DNA of 64,000 nucleotides from Vibrio crassostreae (GCF_024347415.1 NZ_AP025476.1:992001-1056000), one strand, 5' to 3'; positions 10,123 through 19,614 are shown, counted from the first letter of the stretch. Notes: generated by a model from the sequence alone, not told the origin. Program-made: numbers and translations.

Positions 10123-10530
10123 TTAGCTCGTTTCGCCAAGCATCGCTTTTAATACTTCAGCGGGTACAGGCTGAAGTTGCTTGTCTTTATCAAGGCAGAC
10201 CATTTCAATATCACCAATCACAGCAGGCTTAGTGGCATCTTTGCGCCACACTTCTTGTCGCCATAGCGTTTTGTATTTTCCATCGAGTTCAAAAGAGGTT
10301 CTGATATCGCAAATCTCAGCGAACTCAACCCCATCTTGGAAAGTCATGTTGGCTTTATACACCGCAAAACCTAATCCGTGCTCATTCCACAAGGTCGCCA
10401 GTTTATCGCTGCCCAAGACATGTTCGCGCGCACGCTCGAAGTATTTAAGAAAGTTAGGGTGATAAACCACACCTGAGTGATCGGTATCTTCATAGTAAAT
10501 TTGTACTGGGTGATGGTAGACCTGACTCAT
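10123..10530 (-). CDS. Hot-dog acyl-CoA thioesterase (4HBT/YbgC type, Orf6-like)
   Basis: A 135-residue single hot-dog domain. The segment YYEDTDHSGVVYHPNFLKYF near the N-terminus is the YbgC/4-hydroxybenzoyl-CoA thioesterase signature, with the catalytic Asp in DTDHSG. A thioesterase of this type, Orf6, is described beside the pfa genes of Photobacterium profundum and hydrolyses long-chain acyl-CoAs, so a role in releasing or editing PUFA-related acyl chains is plausible here. The gene is convergent with pfaE, 20 bp apart. I chose ATG at 10530 over an in-frame TTG at 10539; AAGAG lies nine bases upstream. Confidence 0.85.
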   Translation of the reverse strand: MSQVYHHPVQIYYEDTDHSGVVYHPNFLKYFERAREHVLGSDKLATLWNEHGLGFAVYKANMTFQDGVEFAEICDIRTSFELDGKYKTLWRQEVWRKDATKPAVIGDIEMVCLDKDKQLQPVPAEVLKAMLGETS

Positions 10531-10684
10531 TGGTAGCAACTCTTGGTAAGTAGTGGATCAGTAAATCTGACTAAGTTGTGCAGCACTTTACAGGATAGGT
10601 CGAAATTACTTCAAGGCATCATCGACTATCGAGCTTTTGGTCAGACCTCATTCGGCCTTATTCATTACTAATACATTGGTCAGC

Positions 10685-10728
10685 TTCCACCCATTTACAA
10701 ATATTCTATGTGTCATTTTCCACCCATT
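10685..10728 (+). promoter_or_regulatory. Paired TTCCACCCATT direct repeats, candidate DctD upstream activating sites
   Basis: TTCCACCCATT occurs at 10685-10695 and again at 10718-10728, offset by 33 bp or close to three helical turns. They lie 85-130 bp upstream of the sigma-54 -24/-12 element, the usual distance for enhancer-type activator sites. The assignment to DctD comes from the neighbouring dctBD genes and is an inference. Confidence 0.45.
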
Positions 10729-10812
10729 AACTCTTACCGCGAGTTCGCGACTACTGCAGATAGAACTGATGAAGCCTTATGGTTAAAGGCTTGTTAATAG
10801 TTTGTGTTAATG

Positions 10813-10828
10813 TGGCGCGCTAATTGCC
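10813..10828 (+). promoter_or_regulatory. Sigma-54 promoter of dctPQM
   Basis: TGGCGCG-CTAA-TTGCC fits the -24/-12 consensus TGGCACG-N4-TTGCW, with GG and GC exactly ten bases apart. It lies about 60 bp upstream of the dctP ATG. The nearby sigma-54 activator gene dctD supports it. Confidence 0.85.
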
Positions 10829-10886
10829 TTAGTGAAAGCACGCAGTTCCCATTGAAGGGCTGCTTTGTTTACTAAGGAGAATAATA

Positions 10887-11882
10887 ATGTTTAAGCCTCT
10901 TACCCTGCTGTCTGTATCTGCTCTGGCGCTCACAAGTTTTAATGCTGCTGCAAACTGTGACCCTGGTGAAATCGTGATTAAATTCAGTCACGTAACCAAT
11001 ACCGATAAGCACCCGAAAGGCATTGCCGCTTCTCTACTAGAAGAGCGAGTAAACACTGAAATGAATGGTAAAGCTTGTATGCAAGTTTTCCCTAACTCGA
11101 CACTTTACGATGATAATAAGGTACTGGAAGCCCTGTTAAATGGTGATGTTCAAATGGCGGCACCTTCGCTGTCTAAATTTGAGAAATTCACTAAGAAATA
11201 CCGCATTTTTGACCTTCCTTTCCTATTTGAAGACGTAGAAGCCGTCGACCGTTTCCAAAACTCAGAATCTGGTGAAAAACTTAAGAATGCGATGAAGCGT
11301 CGTGGTCTTCAAGGCTTAGCATTCTGGCACAACGGCATGAAACAAATGTCGGCGAACAAACCTCTTATCAGCCCTGAAGATGCAAAAGGTTTGAAATTCC
11401 GTGTGCAAGCATCAGACGTTTTGGTAGCTCAGTTTGAACAACTAGGCGCTAACCCACAGAAGATGTCTTTCAAAGAAGTGTACGGTGGCCTGCAAACCAA
11501 GGTTATCGATGGCCAAGAGAACACATGGTCAAACATCTACGGTAAGAAGTTCTTTGAAGTACAAGACGGCGTGACTGAAACCAATCACGGTATCTTGGAT
11601 TACCTAGTGGTAACGTCAAACGACTTCTGGAAAGACCTACCTGAAGATGTACGCACACAGCTTGGTACTATCGTTCAGGAAGTGTCTGAGACGCGTAACG
11701 CAGAATCTTCAAAAGTTAACCTAGCGAACAAAAACAACATCATCGAAGCTGGTGGTGAGGTTCGTACACTTACGCCTGAACAGCGTGAAGCATGGGTAGT
11801 TGCGCTTCAACCTGTATGGAAGAAGTTTGAAAAAGACATCGGTTCAGATCTTATCGATGCAGCGTTAGCTTCAAACCAATAA
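10887..11882 (+). CDS. dctP: DctP, TRAP transporter C4-dicarboxylate-binding periplasmic protein
   Basis: A 331-residue solute receptor for the TRAP importer of malate, succinate and fumarate. It begins with a Sec signal peptide (about residues 1-22, ending before ANCDPGE) and continues as a DctP fold, with family motifs such as KFSHVTNTDKHPKG and the ligand-binding KGLKFRVQ segment near the middle. An AAGGAG ribosome site precedes the ATG by eight bases. It heads dctPQM and is expressed from the sigma-54 promoter at 10813. The specificity for C4-dicarboxylates is inferred from the family and the adjacent dctBD pair. Confidence 0.95.
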   Translation: MFKPLTLLSVSALALTSFNAAANCDPGEIVIKFSHVTNTDKHPKGIAASLLEERVNTEMNGKACMQVFPNSTLYDDNKVLEALLNGDVQMAAPSLSKFEKFTKKYRIFDLPFLFEDVEAVDRFQNSESGEKLKNAMKRRGLQGLAFWHNGMKQMSANKPLISPEDAKGLKFRVQASDVLVAQFEQLGANPQKMSFKEVYGGLQTKVIDGQENTWSNIYGKKFFEVQDGVTETNHGILDYLVVTSNDFWKDLPEDVRTQLGTIVQEVSETRNAESSKVNLANKNNIIEAGGEVRTLTPEQREAWVVALQPVWKKFEKDIGSDLIDAALASNQ

Positions 11883-11946
11883 TACCGCTAAGGGAGTGGC
11901 GAGTATTCGTCACTCCTTATTAAAACAATTATAAGCGGAGTCAATT

Positions 11947-12702
11947 ATGGAAAAGCCTCAAATGGAACAACCAAATTCTAGCGAATCAGCACTGGAAACC
12001 TCTCTTTTTTCCAAAGTCGGAAGAGTTACGGATGTGATTGAAGAGTCATTAATCGCATTTTTCCTTGGCGCAATGACGCTACTTACTTTTGCCAATGTGG
12101 TATTTCGATACGCATTCAATGACAACATATTATGGGCACTGGAATTGACGGTGTTCATGTTTGCTTGGATGGTGTTGGTCGGCGCATCTTATGGTGTTAA
12201 AAAACATTTCCACATTGGTGTTGATGTGATCATCAACCTTGCCCCAGAAAAGCTACGCAAAGTGTACGCGCTAATCGCCGTGACAAGCTGCCTAGCATTT
12301 TCAATCTTACTTCTTATCGGCTCTTGGAATTATTGGTACCCATTCGCGACCGATCGCGCATGGTACGAGACCGACGATATTCCAATGCCAGAGATGCTTC
12401 AGTTTCTTGCTGACTGGCTGAATGAAGGAGAGCGATACGAGAAACTGCCACGTTTTATTCCTTATATGGCGTTGCCGATTGGTATGGCAATGCTGACGTT
12501 CCGTTTTGCTCAAGTTGCTTACCAAGTCGTAACAGGCAAGCTTGACCGTATGATTGCAGGACACGAAGCCGAAGAAGAGCTGGATGCCTTGAAAGCTGAT
12601 GTGTTAGCGGGTTCTGATGAAGACGCGACAGCAGTATTGGATTCGACTAAGCAGAACAAAGCGAACGAGTCGGGTACAAAATTTAACGGTAAGGAAGACT
12701 AA
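11947..12702 (+). CDS. dctQ: DctQ, TRAP transporter small membrane subunit
   Basis: A 251-residue integral membrane protein with four predicted hydrophobic segments (about residues 35-58, 70-90, 110-130 and 175-195) that partners DctM. It is longer than many DctQ proteins because it has hydrophilic extensions: a Glu/Ser-rich N-terminus and an acidic C-terminal tail of about 50 residues. It sits 64 bp after dctP and two bases before dctM, so the three are one operon. An AAGCGGAG ribosome site lies upstream of the ATG. Confidence 0.93.
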   Translation: MEKPQMEQPNSSESALETSLFSKVGRVTDVIEESLIAFFLGAMTLLTFANVVFRYAFNDNILWALELTVFMFAWMVLVGASYGVKKHFHIGVDVIINLAPEKLRKVYALIAVTSCLAFSILLLIGSWNYWYPFATDRAWYETDDIPMPEMLQFLADWLNEGERYEKLPRFIPYMALPIGMAMLTFRFAQVAYQVVTGKLDRMIAGHEAEEELDALKADVLAGSDEDATAVLDSTKQNKANESGTKFNGKED

Positions 12703-12704
12703 TC

Positions 12705-14066
12705 ATGGCAATGTTATTTCTATTTTTAATGGTAATTGCTTTCATGTTGGTCGGTGTACCAATTGCAATTTCCCTCGGTTTATCGAGCGTAATATTCTTA
12801 TTGATGCATTCAGATGCGTCATTAGCTTCAGTCGCACAAACGCTGTTTAATGCATTTGCAGGCCACTACACACTCTTAGCGATTCCTTTCTTTATCTTGG
12901 CCTCTAGCTTCATGTCTACGGGTGGTGTGGCGAAGCGGATTATTCGTTTTGCTATCGCGATGGTGGGTTGGTTCCGCGGCGGTTTGGCTATGGCATCGGT
13001 TGTGGCATGTATGATGTTCGCAGCCCTTTCTGGTTCATCTCCTGCAACGGTAGTGGCGATCGGTAGTATTGTTATCGCAGGTATGATCAAAAACGGCTAC
13101 ACAAAAGAATTTGCTGCAGGGGTTATCTGTAACGCAGGTACCTTGGGTATTTTGATTCCACCGTCAATCGTGATGGTGGTTTACGCTGCGGCGACCGATG
13201 TATCGGTAGGTCGTATGTTCCTAGGCGGTGTGATTCCTGGCCTGTTGGCGGGCGTGATGTTGATGATAGCTATCTACATTGCGGCACGTATTAAGAAGAT
13301 TCCGGCACAGCCGTTTGTGGGTTGGGGCGAGATGTTCGCAGCAGCGAAAGATGCGAGTTGGGGCTTGCTACTGATTGTCATCATTCTGGGTGGTATCTAT
13401 GGCGGAATCTTTACACCAACAGAAGCGGCGGCTGTAGCAGCGGTTTACGCATTCTTTATTGCCAACTTTATCTATAAAGATATGGGACCTTTCGCTGACA
13501 AGAACAATACCAAGCCTGCGCTGGTGAAAGTGTTCCAAACCTTTTGTCACAAAGACACCAAAGACACGCTCTATGATGCGGGTAAGCTGACTATCATGCT
13601 GCTGTTTATTATTGCCAACGCGTTGATTCTTAAGCATGTACTGACAGAAGAGCGTATTCCTCAAATGATCACTGAGTCTATGCTTTCTGCTGGCTTAGGA
13701 CCGATCACCTTCTTGATTGTGGTGAACGTTCTACTCTTGATTGGTGGGCAGTTCATGGAGCCATCAGGTTTGCTGATAATCGTAGCGCCGTTGGTATTCC
13801 CAATTGCCATTGCACTCGGTATCGACCCAATTCACTTAGGTATCATGATGGTGGTGAACATGGAGATAGGGATGATAACGCCGCCTGTCGGGCTCAATTT
13901 GTTTGTGACCGCAGGTGTCGCGAAGATGTCGATGATGAACGTGGTAAAAGCCGCACTGCCTTGGGTAGGCGTAATGTTCTTGTTCTTGATTATCGTCACT
14001 TACGTGCCTTGGGTGTCAACATGGTTACCAACCACCTTGATGGGGCCGGAGATCATTACCAAGTAG
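12705..14066 (+). CDS. dctM: DctM, TRAP transporter large permease subunit
   Basis: A 453-residue, highly hydrophobic permease with about twelve membrane segments, typical of the DctM/TrapC family. It catalyses sodium-driven C4-dicarboxylate import together with DctP and DctQ. Family hallmarks include AALSGSSPATVVAIG near residues 105-120 and GVICNAGTLGILIPPS near residues 138-155. A hydrophilic loop near residues 260-290 separates the two halves. The start lies two bases after dctQ. A strong hairpin terminator follows at 14125. Confidence 0.96.
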   Translation: MAMLFLFLMVIAFMLVGVPIAISLGLSSVIFLLMHSDASLASVAQTLFNAFAGHYTLLAIPFFILASSFMSTGGVAKRIIRFAIAMVGWFRGGLAMASVVACMMFAALSGSSPATVVAIGSIVIAGMIKNGYTKEFAAGVICNAGTLGILIPPSIVMVVYAAATDVSVGRMFLGGVIPGLLAGVMLMIAIYIAARIKKIPAQPFVGWGEMFAAAKDASWGLLLIVIILGGIYGGIFTPTEAAAVAAVYAFFIANFIYKDMGPFADKNNTKPALVKVFQTFCHKDTKDTLYDAGKLTIMLLFIIANALILKHVLTEERIPQMITESMLSAGLGPITFLIVVNVLLLIGGQFMEPSGLLIIVAPLVFPIAIALGIDPIHLGIMMVVNMEIGMITPPVGLNLFVTAGVAKMSMMNVVKAALPWVGVMFLFLIIVTYVPWVSTWLPTTLMGPEIITK

Positions 14067-14124
14067 TGGGTTGTTTAGATACACGGCTAATCTAACGAAC
14101 GGTTTTATTATCAATCGAGATAAC

Positions 14125-14170
14125 AGCGATAGATGAAGAGTTATACTTTTTCATCTATCGCTTTCTTTTT
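14125..14170 (+). terminator. Rho-independent terminator after dctM
   Basis: AGCGATAGATGA (14125-14136) pairs with TCATCTATCGCT (14151-14162) and is followed by TTCTTTTT. It ends dctPQM. The stop codon of the convergent small ORF lies in the loop, so the two genes share this structure. Confidence 0.85.
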
Positions 14171-14323
14171 CCCGCGCCGTAAAGTACCGCTTATGCGTCT
14201 GTCATAGCCTTTCCAGCGCAGTTTTTTCTTTCTTCGATCGCGCCCAGATCTTCTTTCTACTTCATAATGGTCATCAATAAGCACTGTATCTACAATGACA
14301 GGAATGGTCGTTTTTTCGTTCAT
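14141..14323 (-). CDS. Small basic protein of unknown function
   Basis: An ORF of 60 residues from ATG 14321-14323, or 62 from an upstream TTG, preceded by AAGGAT. The C-terminal half is very basic, with RRSGRDRRKKKLRWKGYDRR. It has no signal peptide or membrane segment. The ribosome site and the biased composition argue for a real gene; the nearby terminator overlaps its 3' end. It lies between dctM and dctD with no evident functional link. I do not recognise a family; nucleic-acid binding is possible from charge alone. Confidence 0.5.
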   Translation of the reverse strand: MNEKTTIPVIVDTVLIDDHYEVERRSGRDRRKKKLRWKGYDRRISGTLRRGKKKAIDEKV

Positions 14324-14478
14324 ATGCAACTTATCCTTAAAGTCGACATATGAATTATGGAAGAGGAATCTTATCTCTGCCAGTTTCGATAGACATTCAG
14401 ATCAAGTTGCGCTTTGCGTTTTGTTTCGTTGTTGATTCTTTTATTTCGTAGCTTAATTTTTACTTCAAAATCTATTGT

Positions 14479-15825
14479 TTACTTAAAATTATCTTTGTCG
14501 ATTTGATAGCGTTGCATTTTGTCGTAAAGCGTTTTTCTTGGGACATTTAATTGAGACATGGTTAATTTTATACTCCCTTCATTCTCAATCAACGCGCGCT
14601 CGATCACTGCTTTTTCGAACTCTGACACTTGGTCCGATAGGCTAATACTGGCGTCTGAATGGATCTCTGAGTTCGCACCATCCCCCAATTGAGCTAGTTT
14701 TCCGAGTAAGATGAAGCGTTCAGCGCTGTTACGTAGCTCACGTACATTCCCTGGCCAATCATGAGCCAAAAGTGCGTGCAGTTCCTTTTGTGGAAGGGCT
14801 GGGGCTGTCTTGCCATAACGCGCCGCAGCAACCAGTAAGAAGTGATGGAACAGGGCTGGGATGTCTTCTTGTCTGCTTCTTAACGGCGGCAAGTCTAAGG
14901 TCACAACGTTAAGTCGATAATAGAGATCTTGGCGGAAAGTGCCTTCTTCAGCGGCTTTCTTTAAGTCGACTTTAGTGGCCGCAATCACTCGAATGTCCAG
15001 AGGGACTAAACCATTAGATCCAACCCTTTCGATGACTCGCTCTTGCAAGACGCGCAACAGGCGAATTTGTGCTTGCATCGGCATGGACTCAATTTCATCT
15101 AAGAATAGAGTTCCGCCTTGAGCAAATTCAAATTTACCCACTCGCTTGCTTTCTGCGCCAGTGAATGCGCCTTTTTCATGGCCGTACAGTTCACTCTCAA
15201 TCAGGTTTTCAGGGACAGCGCCGCAGTTGACCGCGACGAAGTTTTGTTCTCGTCTGCTGCTTTGTTCATGTAGAGAACGTGCAACTAATTCTTTGCCTGT
15301 GCCAGTTTCGCCAAATAACAAAATATCGGCGTTGGTGTCGGCAACGTGAGTGATGATAGACCGCAGTTCTGTCATTGATTGTGTGTCACCAATGATCCTT
15401 GGGCCAAGCGCTTGGCTGGCCTTGAGTGAACGTTTTAACTCAAGGTTCTCGAGGGTTAGTTGACGTTTTTCTATCGCTCGCTTGGTGGTTTCGATTAGGC
15501 GCTCATTGGCGAACGGCTTTTCGATGAAGTCATAGGCGCCGTATTGGATTGCTTGAACGGCCATCGAAATATCGCCGTGACCAGTAATCATAATTACGGG
15601 GATCTCTTTGTCTTTGTGCATCACGGTGTTGAGCAGATCATGCCCAGACAGACCCGGTAAACAGATATCAGTGATGATCACGTGAGGCAAGCCGTTTTCT
15701 TGAATCGCGAGCAGAGCTGACTCCGCATCGGGAAAGAATTCGGCATCAATGTCGGCGAGCTCGAAGCTCTGTTCAATCGCCATTCTTAGATCGGATTCAT
15801 CATCAATGAAATAGACGTGACACAT
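14479..15825 (-). CDS. dctD: DctD, sigma-54-dependent response regulator
   Basis: A 448-residue NtrC-family activator. Order: receiver domain (1-120; acidic pocket Asp8/Asp9 and phosphoacceptor Asp53 in TDICLPG), AAA+ sigma-54 interaction domain (about 145-375; Walker A GETGTGKE and the GAFTGA loop that contacts sigma-54) and a C-terminal Fis-type helix-turn-helix (about 405-445). When phosphorylated by DctB it should activate the sigma-54 promoter of dctPQM. It lies 29 bp after dctB in one operon, convergent with the transporter genes. No catalytic residue is missing. Confidence 0.96.
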   Translation of the reverse strand: MCHVYFIDDESDLRMAIEQSFELADIDAEFFPDAESALLAIQENGLPHVIITDICLPGLSGHDLLNTVMHKDKEIPVIMITGHGDISMAVQAIQYGAYDFIEKPFANERLIETTKRAIEKRQLTLENLELKRSLKASQALGPRIIGDTQSMTELRSIITHVADTNADILLFGETGTGKELVARSLHEQSSRREQNFVAVNCGAVPENLIESELYGHEKGAFTGAESKRVGKFEFAQGGTLFLDEIESMPMQAQIRLLRVLQERVIERVGSNGLVPLDIRVIAATKVDLKKAAEEGTFRQDLYYRLNVVTLDLPPLRSRQEDIPALFHHFLLVAAARYGKTAPALPQKELHALLAHDWPGNVRELRNSAERFILLGKLAQLGDGANSEIHSDASISLSDQVSEFEKAVIERALIENEGSIKLTMSQLNVPRKTLYDKMQRYQIDKDNFK

Positions 15826-15854
15826 AGTGATTCCTTTACTTCTTTGTATTCTGG

Positions 15855-17675
15855 TTATTGCTGCGTTTTTGCTTGCTGTTCTTGTTCAACAAGGGGTAAC
15901 TCTATACTAAATCGAGCACCACCTTGGGGGCTGCTTCCTGTAACGAGCTTGCCATTTATTCCGCTGATTATTTGTTGAGAAATCGATAGCCCAAGTCCAA
16001 GTCCGTTTTTCTTGGTGGTATGGAAGGGTTCAAAAAAGTGTCCGTTCGAAGGGGAGGTGAAGCCGGGACCATTATCATCGACATGAATCAGCAAGGTCTG
16101 GGCTTGTTGATGGTCGGACTCCCTAATCTCTAACAGAATAGCTAATTGTTTATCATCTTGTTGTTCCATCGCCTGAATCGCATTAGTCAGCAGGTTAATG
16201 ATCACCTGTTCCAGTTGAATAGCGTTGGCGAGCACGCAAGCATCAAAGATTTCAGGGAGTTCGTTGACCTTAACTCGTTCACTCTTGAGCTGTGGCTTCA
16301 TTAGCTCTTTCGATGAATGTAAGACAGGGAGTATTTGCAAGGTGTGCAGTTCTTCCGCGGTGGATTTCTTTGCAAAGGAGCGAAGCTGGTGGCTGATTTT
16401 CGCCATGCGATCAGTGAGTGCCGAGATTCGCGATAGATTGTCATCGACACGATCGGTTTTTTCTTTGGCAAGAAACAGTCGGCCATTGTCGGCATAACTG
16501 CGAATCGCTGCGAGCGGGTTATTTAGCTCGTGACTGATGCTCGCTGACATCTGCCCTAGCACCGCCAGTTTGGCGGCTTGGATGAGTTCGTCTTGGGTTT
16601 GCCTCAATACATGTTCTGTTTCGATACGATGTTTAATTTCGACATGCAGCTCTGATGTGCGTTCGAGTACTTGAAATTCGAGTTTTTGCTTGGCTTCGGA
16701 TTGCAGCCTATCTATCTGAGCGCGTCTTTGTTGTCGATGGTGGTTGAGCTGCATTGTGAGATAAATAATCGCAAAGATAAGGCTCAGAACCACAAGGTAA
16801 GCAACTAAGTCCCACCAAACTAAGTGGGTCGGAGAAAATACCCGTATGGTGAGTTTTGGCTCGGCTAAGAAGCGAGAGGAGCTAAAGAACTGTTCTTGGA
16901 CGAGCTTGTGCTGAGACTCAATATTGCTAGTAGCGCTCTCGAAATCACCGGAGAAGTGTAGGCTTTCTATTTTTGTATCGAGATACTGTCTGCTTTCTTG
17001 AATTTGAGAGTGCTGTTCTTCGCTTAGTGGTTGAAGGCTTTTGAACAGCCATTCAGGGTTACTCGACATAAATACGATTTGGTCTTTATCGTCAGCAACA
17101 AAAAAACTCTGTTTGCCTTTCCAACTTGCTTCAATCAGCGATAAATCCATCTTTACAACAATGACGCCAATAATCTCGGCGGCATAGGAGACGGGGTAAG
17201 AATAATAATAGCCTCGCTTCCCAGAAGTTGATCCTAGCGCAAAATATTGATTTTCATTGCCAAGAATCGCTTCTTGAAAGTAAGGGCGGAAAGCAAAATT
17301 ACGACGAATAAAAGAACGCGGTTGATTCCAATTACTGGCTGCGATGGTGGTACCGATACTGTCTAGTAGGTAGGTGTCGGATGCTTGAATCACCGAGTTT
17401 ACGTGCTCTAGATAACGATTAGTGAGTTCGATTTGCGCAGAGTTACTTGGAGAGTGCAGGGCATCGACCAGCTCTTTGTCTTTTGAAAGCAGTTCTGGAA
17501 TGTGCGCGAACTTGTCCAATTGACTTGAAATATGAACTGAAAAACGGTCTAGCTTAGATTGATGATCATTTAACAAACTTTCATGGCTTGTGCTCCACAC
17601 CCAATGACCGCCAAACACCATCAGTAAACTGTATGTGACCATTAATAGTATTGGGATTCTAAAAGCTTGAAACAT
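15855..17675 (-). CDS. dctB: DctB, C4-dicarboxylate sensor histidine kinase
   Basis: A 606-residue inner-membrane kinase. A membrane segment (about 7-25) and a second (about 290-312) flank a periplasmic double-PAS (dCache) sensor. A coiled-coil segment follows, then the HisKA domain with phosphoacceptor His382 in ISHELNNPLAAIRSYADN, and a HATPase domain with N box (NLLTNAIQAM), G1 (DDNGPGF) and G2 (GLGLGLSIS). It phosphorylates DctD in response to dicarboxylates. The gene heads the dctB-dctD operon and its start lies in the long gap before tig. Confidence 0.95.
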   Translation of the reverse strand: MFQAFRIPILLMVTYSLLMVFGGHWVWSTSHESLLNDHQSKLDRFSVHISSQLDKFAHIPELLSKDKELVDALHSPSNSAQIELTNRYLEHVNSVIQASDTYLLDSIGTTIAASNWNQPRSFIRRNFAFRPYFQEAILGNENQYFALGSTSGKRGYYYSYPVSYAAEIIGVIVVKMDLSLIEASWKGKQSFFVADDKDQIVFMSSNPEWLFKSLQPLSEEQHSQIQESRQYLDTKIESLHFSGDFESATSNIESQHKLVQEQFFSSSRFLAEPKLTIRVFSPTHLVWWDLVAYLVVLSLIFAIIYLTMQLNHHRQQRRAQIDRLQSEAKQKLEFQVLERTSELHVEIKHRIETEHVLRQTQDELIQAAKLAVLGQMSASISHELNNPLAAIRSYADNGRLFLAKEKTDRVDDNLSRISALTDRMAKISHQLRSFAKKSTAEELHTLQILPVLHSSKELMKPQLKSERVKVNELPEIFDACVLANAIQLEQVIINLLTNAIQAMEQQDDKQLAILLEIRESDHQQAQTLLIHVDDNGPGFTSPSNGHFFEPFHTTKKNGLGLGLSISQQIISGINGKLVTGSSPQGGARFSIELPLVEQEQQAKTQQ

Positions 17676-17892
17676 GAAGGCTCTCCGCTAATTTCTTTGG
17701 TAAACAATCAAGCCTGTCTTCTCTCGTTTATGGTAGCAAATAGCGGTAGTTTTTGCTGAAAGCAGAGAGTGAACAGATGGGTGTAGGTTAAGGGTTTGTA
17801 ACGGGGATTGTTGAAAAAGTTATCGACTCTGAGGGGTAAAACAAGAGCAAGATCTCTTTTTAAGGTTTTTAGCAAAAAAAGCCCTCGATTCC

Positions 17893-17920
17893 CTTGAAAA
17901 AGTCGCTATTGTCCCCATTT
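17893..17920 (+). promoter_or_regulatory. Sigma-32 heat-shock promoter upstream of tig
   Basis: CTTGAAA (17893-17899) is followed after 13 bp by CCCCATTT (17913-17920), a near-perfect match to the RpoH consensus CTTGAAA-N13-CCCCATNT. It points toward tig-clpP-clpX. The lon promoter at 21779 has the same 13-bp spacing. Confidence 0.8.
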
Positions 17921-17928
17921 CTGTTGTG

Positions 17929-17963
17929 CTAAGTGATGATTTGATCGTTTTTGTATCACTTAG
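17929..17963 (+). repeat. 9-bp inverted repeat at the start of the tig leader
   Basis: CTAAGTGAT (17929-17937) is complementary to ATCACTTAG (17955-17963) with a 17-nt loop. It would lie at the very 5' end of the RNA made from the sigma-32 promoter and could stabilise it or act as an operator. Confidence 0.5.
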
Positions 17964-18280
17964 TTGGACGAATTTAGAGCATTCATCATCATGCAGAGGT
18001 GAACGGCTCGACAGAGATTAAACAGATCGCTAGAATGTCGCGTCTAAAATTTCTGTCCTGAGGCTAATCGGAGATACCTTTCTTGTTTCTGAAAACAAGC
18101 TTTATTGCGTTTTAATCGACGTGTGAAGAACGAAGATATCGCTGATTAGTCTGGTGTTTGGTTGAATAATCAATTCAGACATCAATGCTCGATTTTAAAT
18201 TAGGTGTTCGGATAGAGCACTACACAAGGATGCAGCCAACAACGTCGGCTTTTGAATTAAAGCTAAGTTACGGCTCATAT

Positions 18281-18296
18281 GCTCAGATTACTGAGC
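18281..18296 (+). promoter_or_regulatory. Hairpin in front of the tig ribosome site
   Basis: GCTCAG-ATTA-CTGAGC forms a perfect 6-bp stem with a 4-nt loop, about 10 bp before the GAGG ribosome site of tig. It is too short and lacks a T tract to be a terminator. It may affect translation. Confidence 0.4.
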
Positions 18297-18315
18297 CAGT
18301 TTTGAGGTTTATATA

Positions 18316-19614
18316 ATGCAAGTTACTGTTGAAACGCTAGAAGGCCTAGAGCGCCGTCTTAATATTACTGTTCCTGCTGCTAACATCGAAGATGCAGTTA
18401 CAGCTGAACTACGCAACATCGCGAAAAACCGTCGTTTCGATGGTTTCCGTAAAGGCAAAGTGCCAATGAAGATGGTTGCTAAAATGTACGGCAAAGCAGT
18501 ACGTCAAGACGTGATGGGCGAAGTAATGCAACGTCACTTCATCGAAGCGATCGTTAAAGAGAAAATCAACCCAGCTGGCGCTCCAACTTTCGCACCAGTT
18601 GAAAACAACGAAGGCGCTGACCTAGTATTCAACGCAACTTTTGAAGTTTACCCAGAAGTTGAGCTGAAAGGTCTAGAAAACATCACTGTTGAGAAACCAG
18701 CAGTAGAAGTTAAAGAAGCTGACGTTGAAGAGATGATCGAAACTCTACGTAAGCAACAAGCGACTTGGACTGAAGTTGAAGCTGCTGCTGACGCTGGTTC
18801 TCGTGCAACTATCGACTTCGTTGGTTCTATCGACGGTGAAGAGTTTGAAGGCGGCAAAGCTGAGAACTTCCCACTAGAGATGGGCGCTGGTCGCATGATC
18901 CCTGGCTTCGAAGACGGTATCGTTGGTAAAACAGCAGGTATGGAATTCGAAATCGACGTAAACTTCCCAGAAGATTACCACGCTGAAAACCTAAAAGGTA
19001 AAGCAGCTAAGTTCTCTATCAAGCTGAACAAAGTTGAAGCTCGTGAACTTCCAGAACTAAACGAAGAATTCGTTTCTAAGTTCGGTGCTGCTGACGGCGT
19101 TGAAGGTCTTAAAGCTGAAGTTCGTAAGAACATGGAGCGTGAGCTTAAGCAAGCTGTTAAGAACCGCATCAAAGAGCAAGCTATCGACGGTCTAGTTAAC
19201 GAAAACAACATCGACGTACCTTCTGCTCTTATCGATCAAGAAATCGGTGTTCTACGTCAACAAGCTGCTCAACGTTTCGGTGGCAACACTGAAGCTGCTG
19301 ACCAACTTCCACGTGAGCTGTTCGAAGAGCAAGCTAAACGTCGCGTAGTTGTAGGTCTTCTTCTTGGTGAAGTAATCAAGACTGAAGAGCTAAAAGCTGA
19401 CGACGAGAAAGTTAAAGCTATCATCGAAGAGATGGCTACAGCATACGAAGATCCAACAGAAGTTATTGCTTACTACGAGCAAAACGAGCAAATGATGAAC
19501 AACATGCGCAATGTTGCTCTAGAAGAGCAAGCTATTGATGCAATCATCGCTAAAGCTCAAGTTTCTGATAAAGAAGTTAGCTTCAACGAGCTAATGAATC
19601 AGCAACCTGCTTAA
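18316..19614 (+). CDS. tig: Trigger factor, ribosome-bound chaperone and prolyl isomerase
   Basis: A 432-residue chaperone that binds the ribosome near L23 and shields nascent chains. It has the N-terminal ribosome-binding domain with signature [10 protein letters not shown] (about residues 40-50; the GFRxGxxP motif), the FKBP-type PPIase domain (about 160-245) and the C-terminal helical arms. Length equals the E. coli protein. A GAGG site precedes the ATG. It is followed by clpP and clpX in the order conserved in gamma-proteobacteria; a terminator-like hairpin between tig and clpP may reduce read-through. A sigma-32 promoter lies about 390 bp upstream. Confidence 0.98.
   Translation: MQVTVETLEGLERRLNITVPAANIEDAVTAELRNIAKNRRFDGFRKGKVPMKMVAKMYGKAVRQDVMGEVMQRHFIEAIVKEKINPAGAPTFAPVENNEGADLVFNATFEVYPEVELKGLENITVEKPAVEVKEADVEEMIETLRKQQATWTEVEAAADAGSRATIDFVGSIDGEEFEGGKAENFPLEMGAGRMIPGFEDGIVGKTAGMEFEIDVNFPEDYHAENLKGKAAKFSIKLNKVEARELPELNEEFVSKFGAADGVEGLKAEVRKNMERELKQAVKNRIKEQAIDGLVNENNIDVPSALIDQEIGVLRQQAAQRFGGNTEAADQLPRELFEEQAKRRVVVGLLLGEVIKTEELKADDEKVKAIIEEMATAYEDPTEVIAYYEQNEQMMNNMRNVALEEQAIDAIIAKAQVSDKEVSFNELMNQQPA

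Larger units (their letters stand above)
10531..10886. promoter_or_regulatory. Control region of dctPQM
   Basis: This 356-bp gap holds no gene. It contains two exact 11-bp direct repeats (10685-10728), a perfect CGCGA-GT-TCGCG palindrome (10738-10749) and a sigma-54 promoter (10813-10827) before dctP. This is the layout expected of an activator-dependent promoter driven by DctD. Confidence 0.7.
17676..18315. promoter_or_regulatory. Long dctB/tig intergenic region and tig leader
   Basis: This 640-bp region between the divergent dctB and tig genes has no ORF I would support. It holds a clear sigma-32 promoter (17894-17920), a 9-bp inverted repeat just downstream of it (17929-17963), a weak hairpin with CTTGTTT/AAACAAG arms near 18082-18100 and a hairpin directly before the tig ribosome site (18281-18296). 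The implied tig leader is about 390 nt, which is long. Confidence 0.6.
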
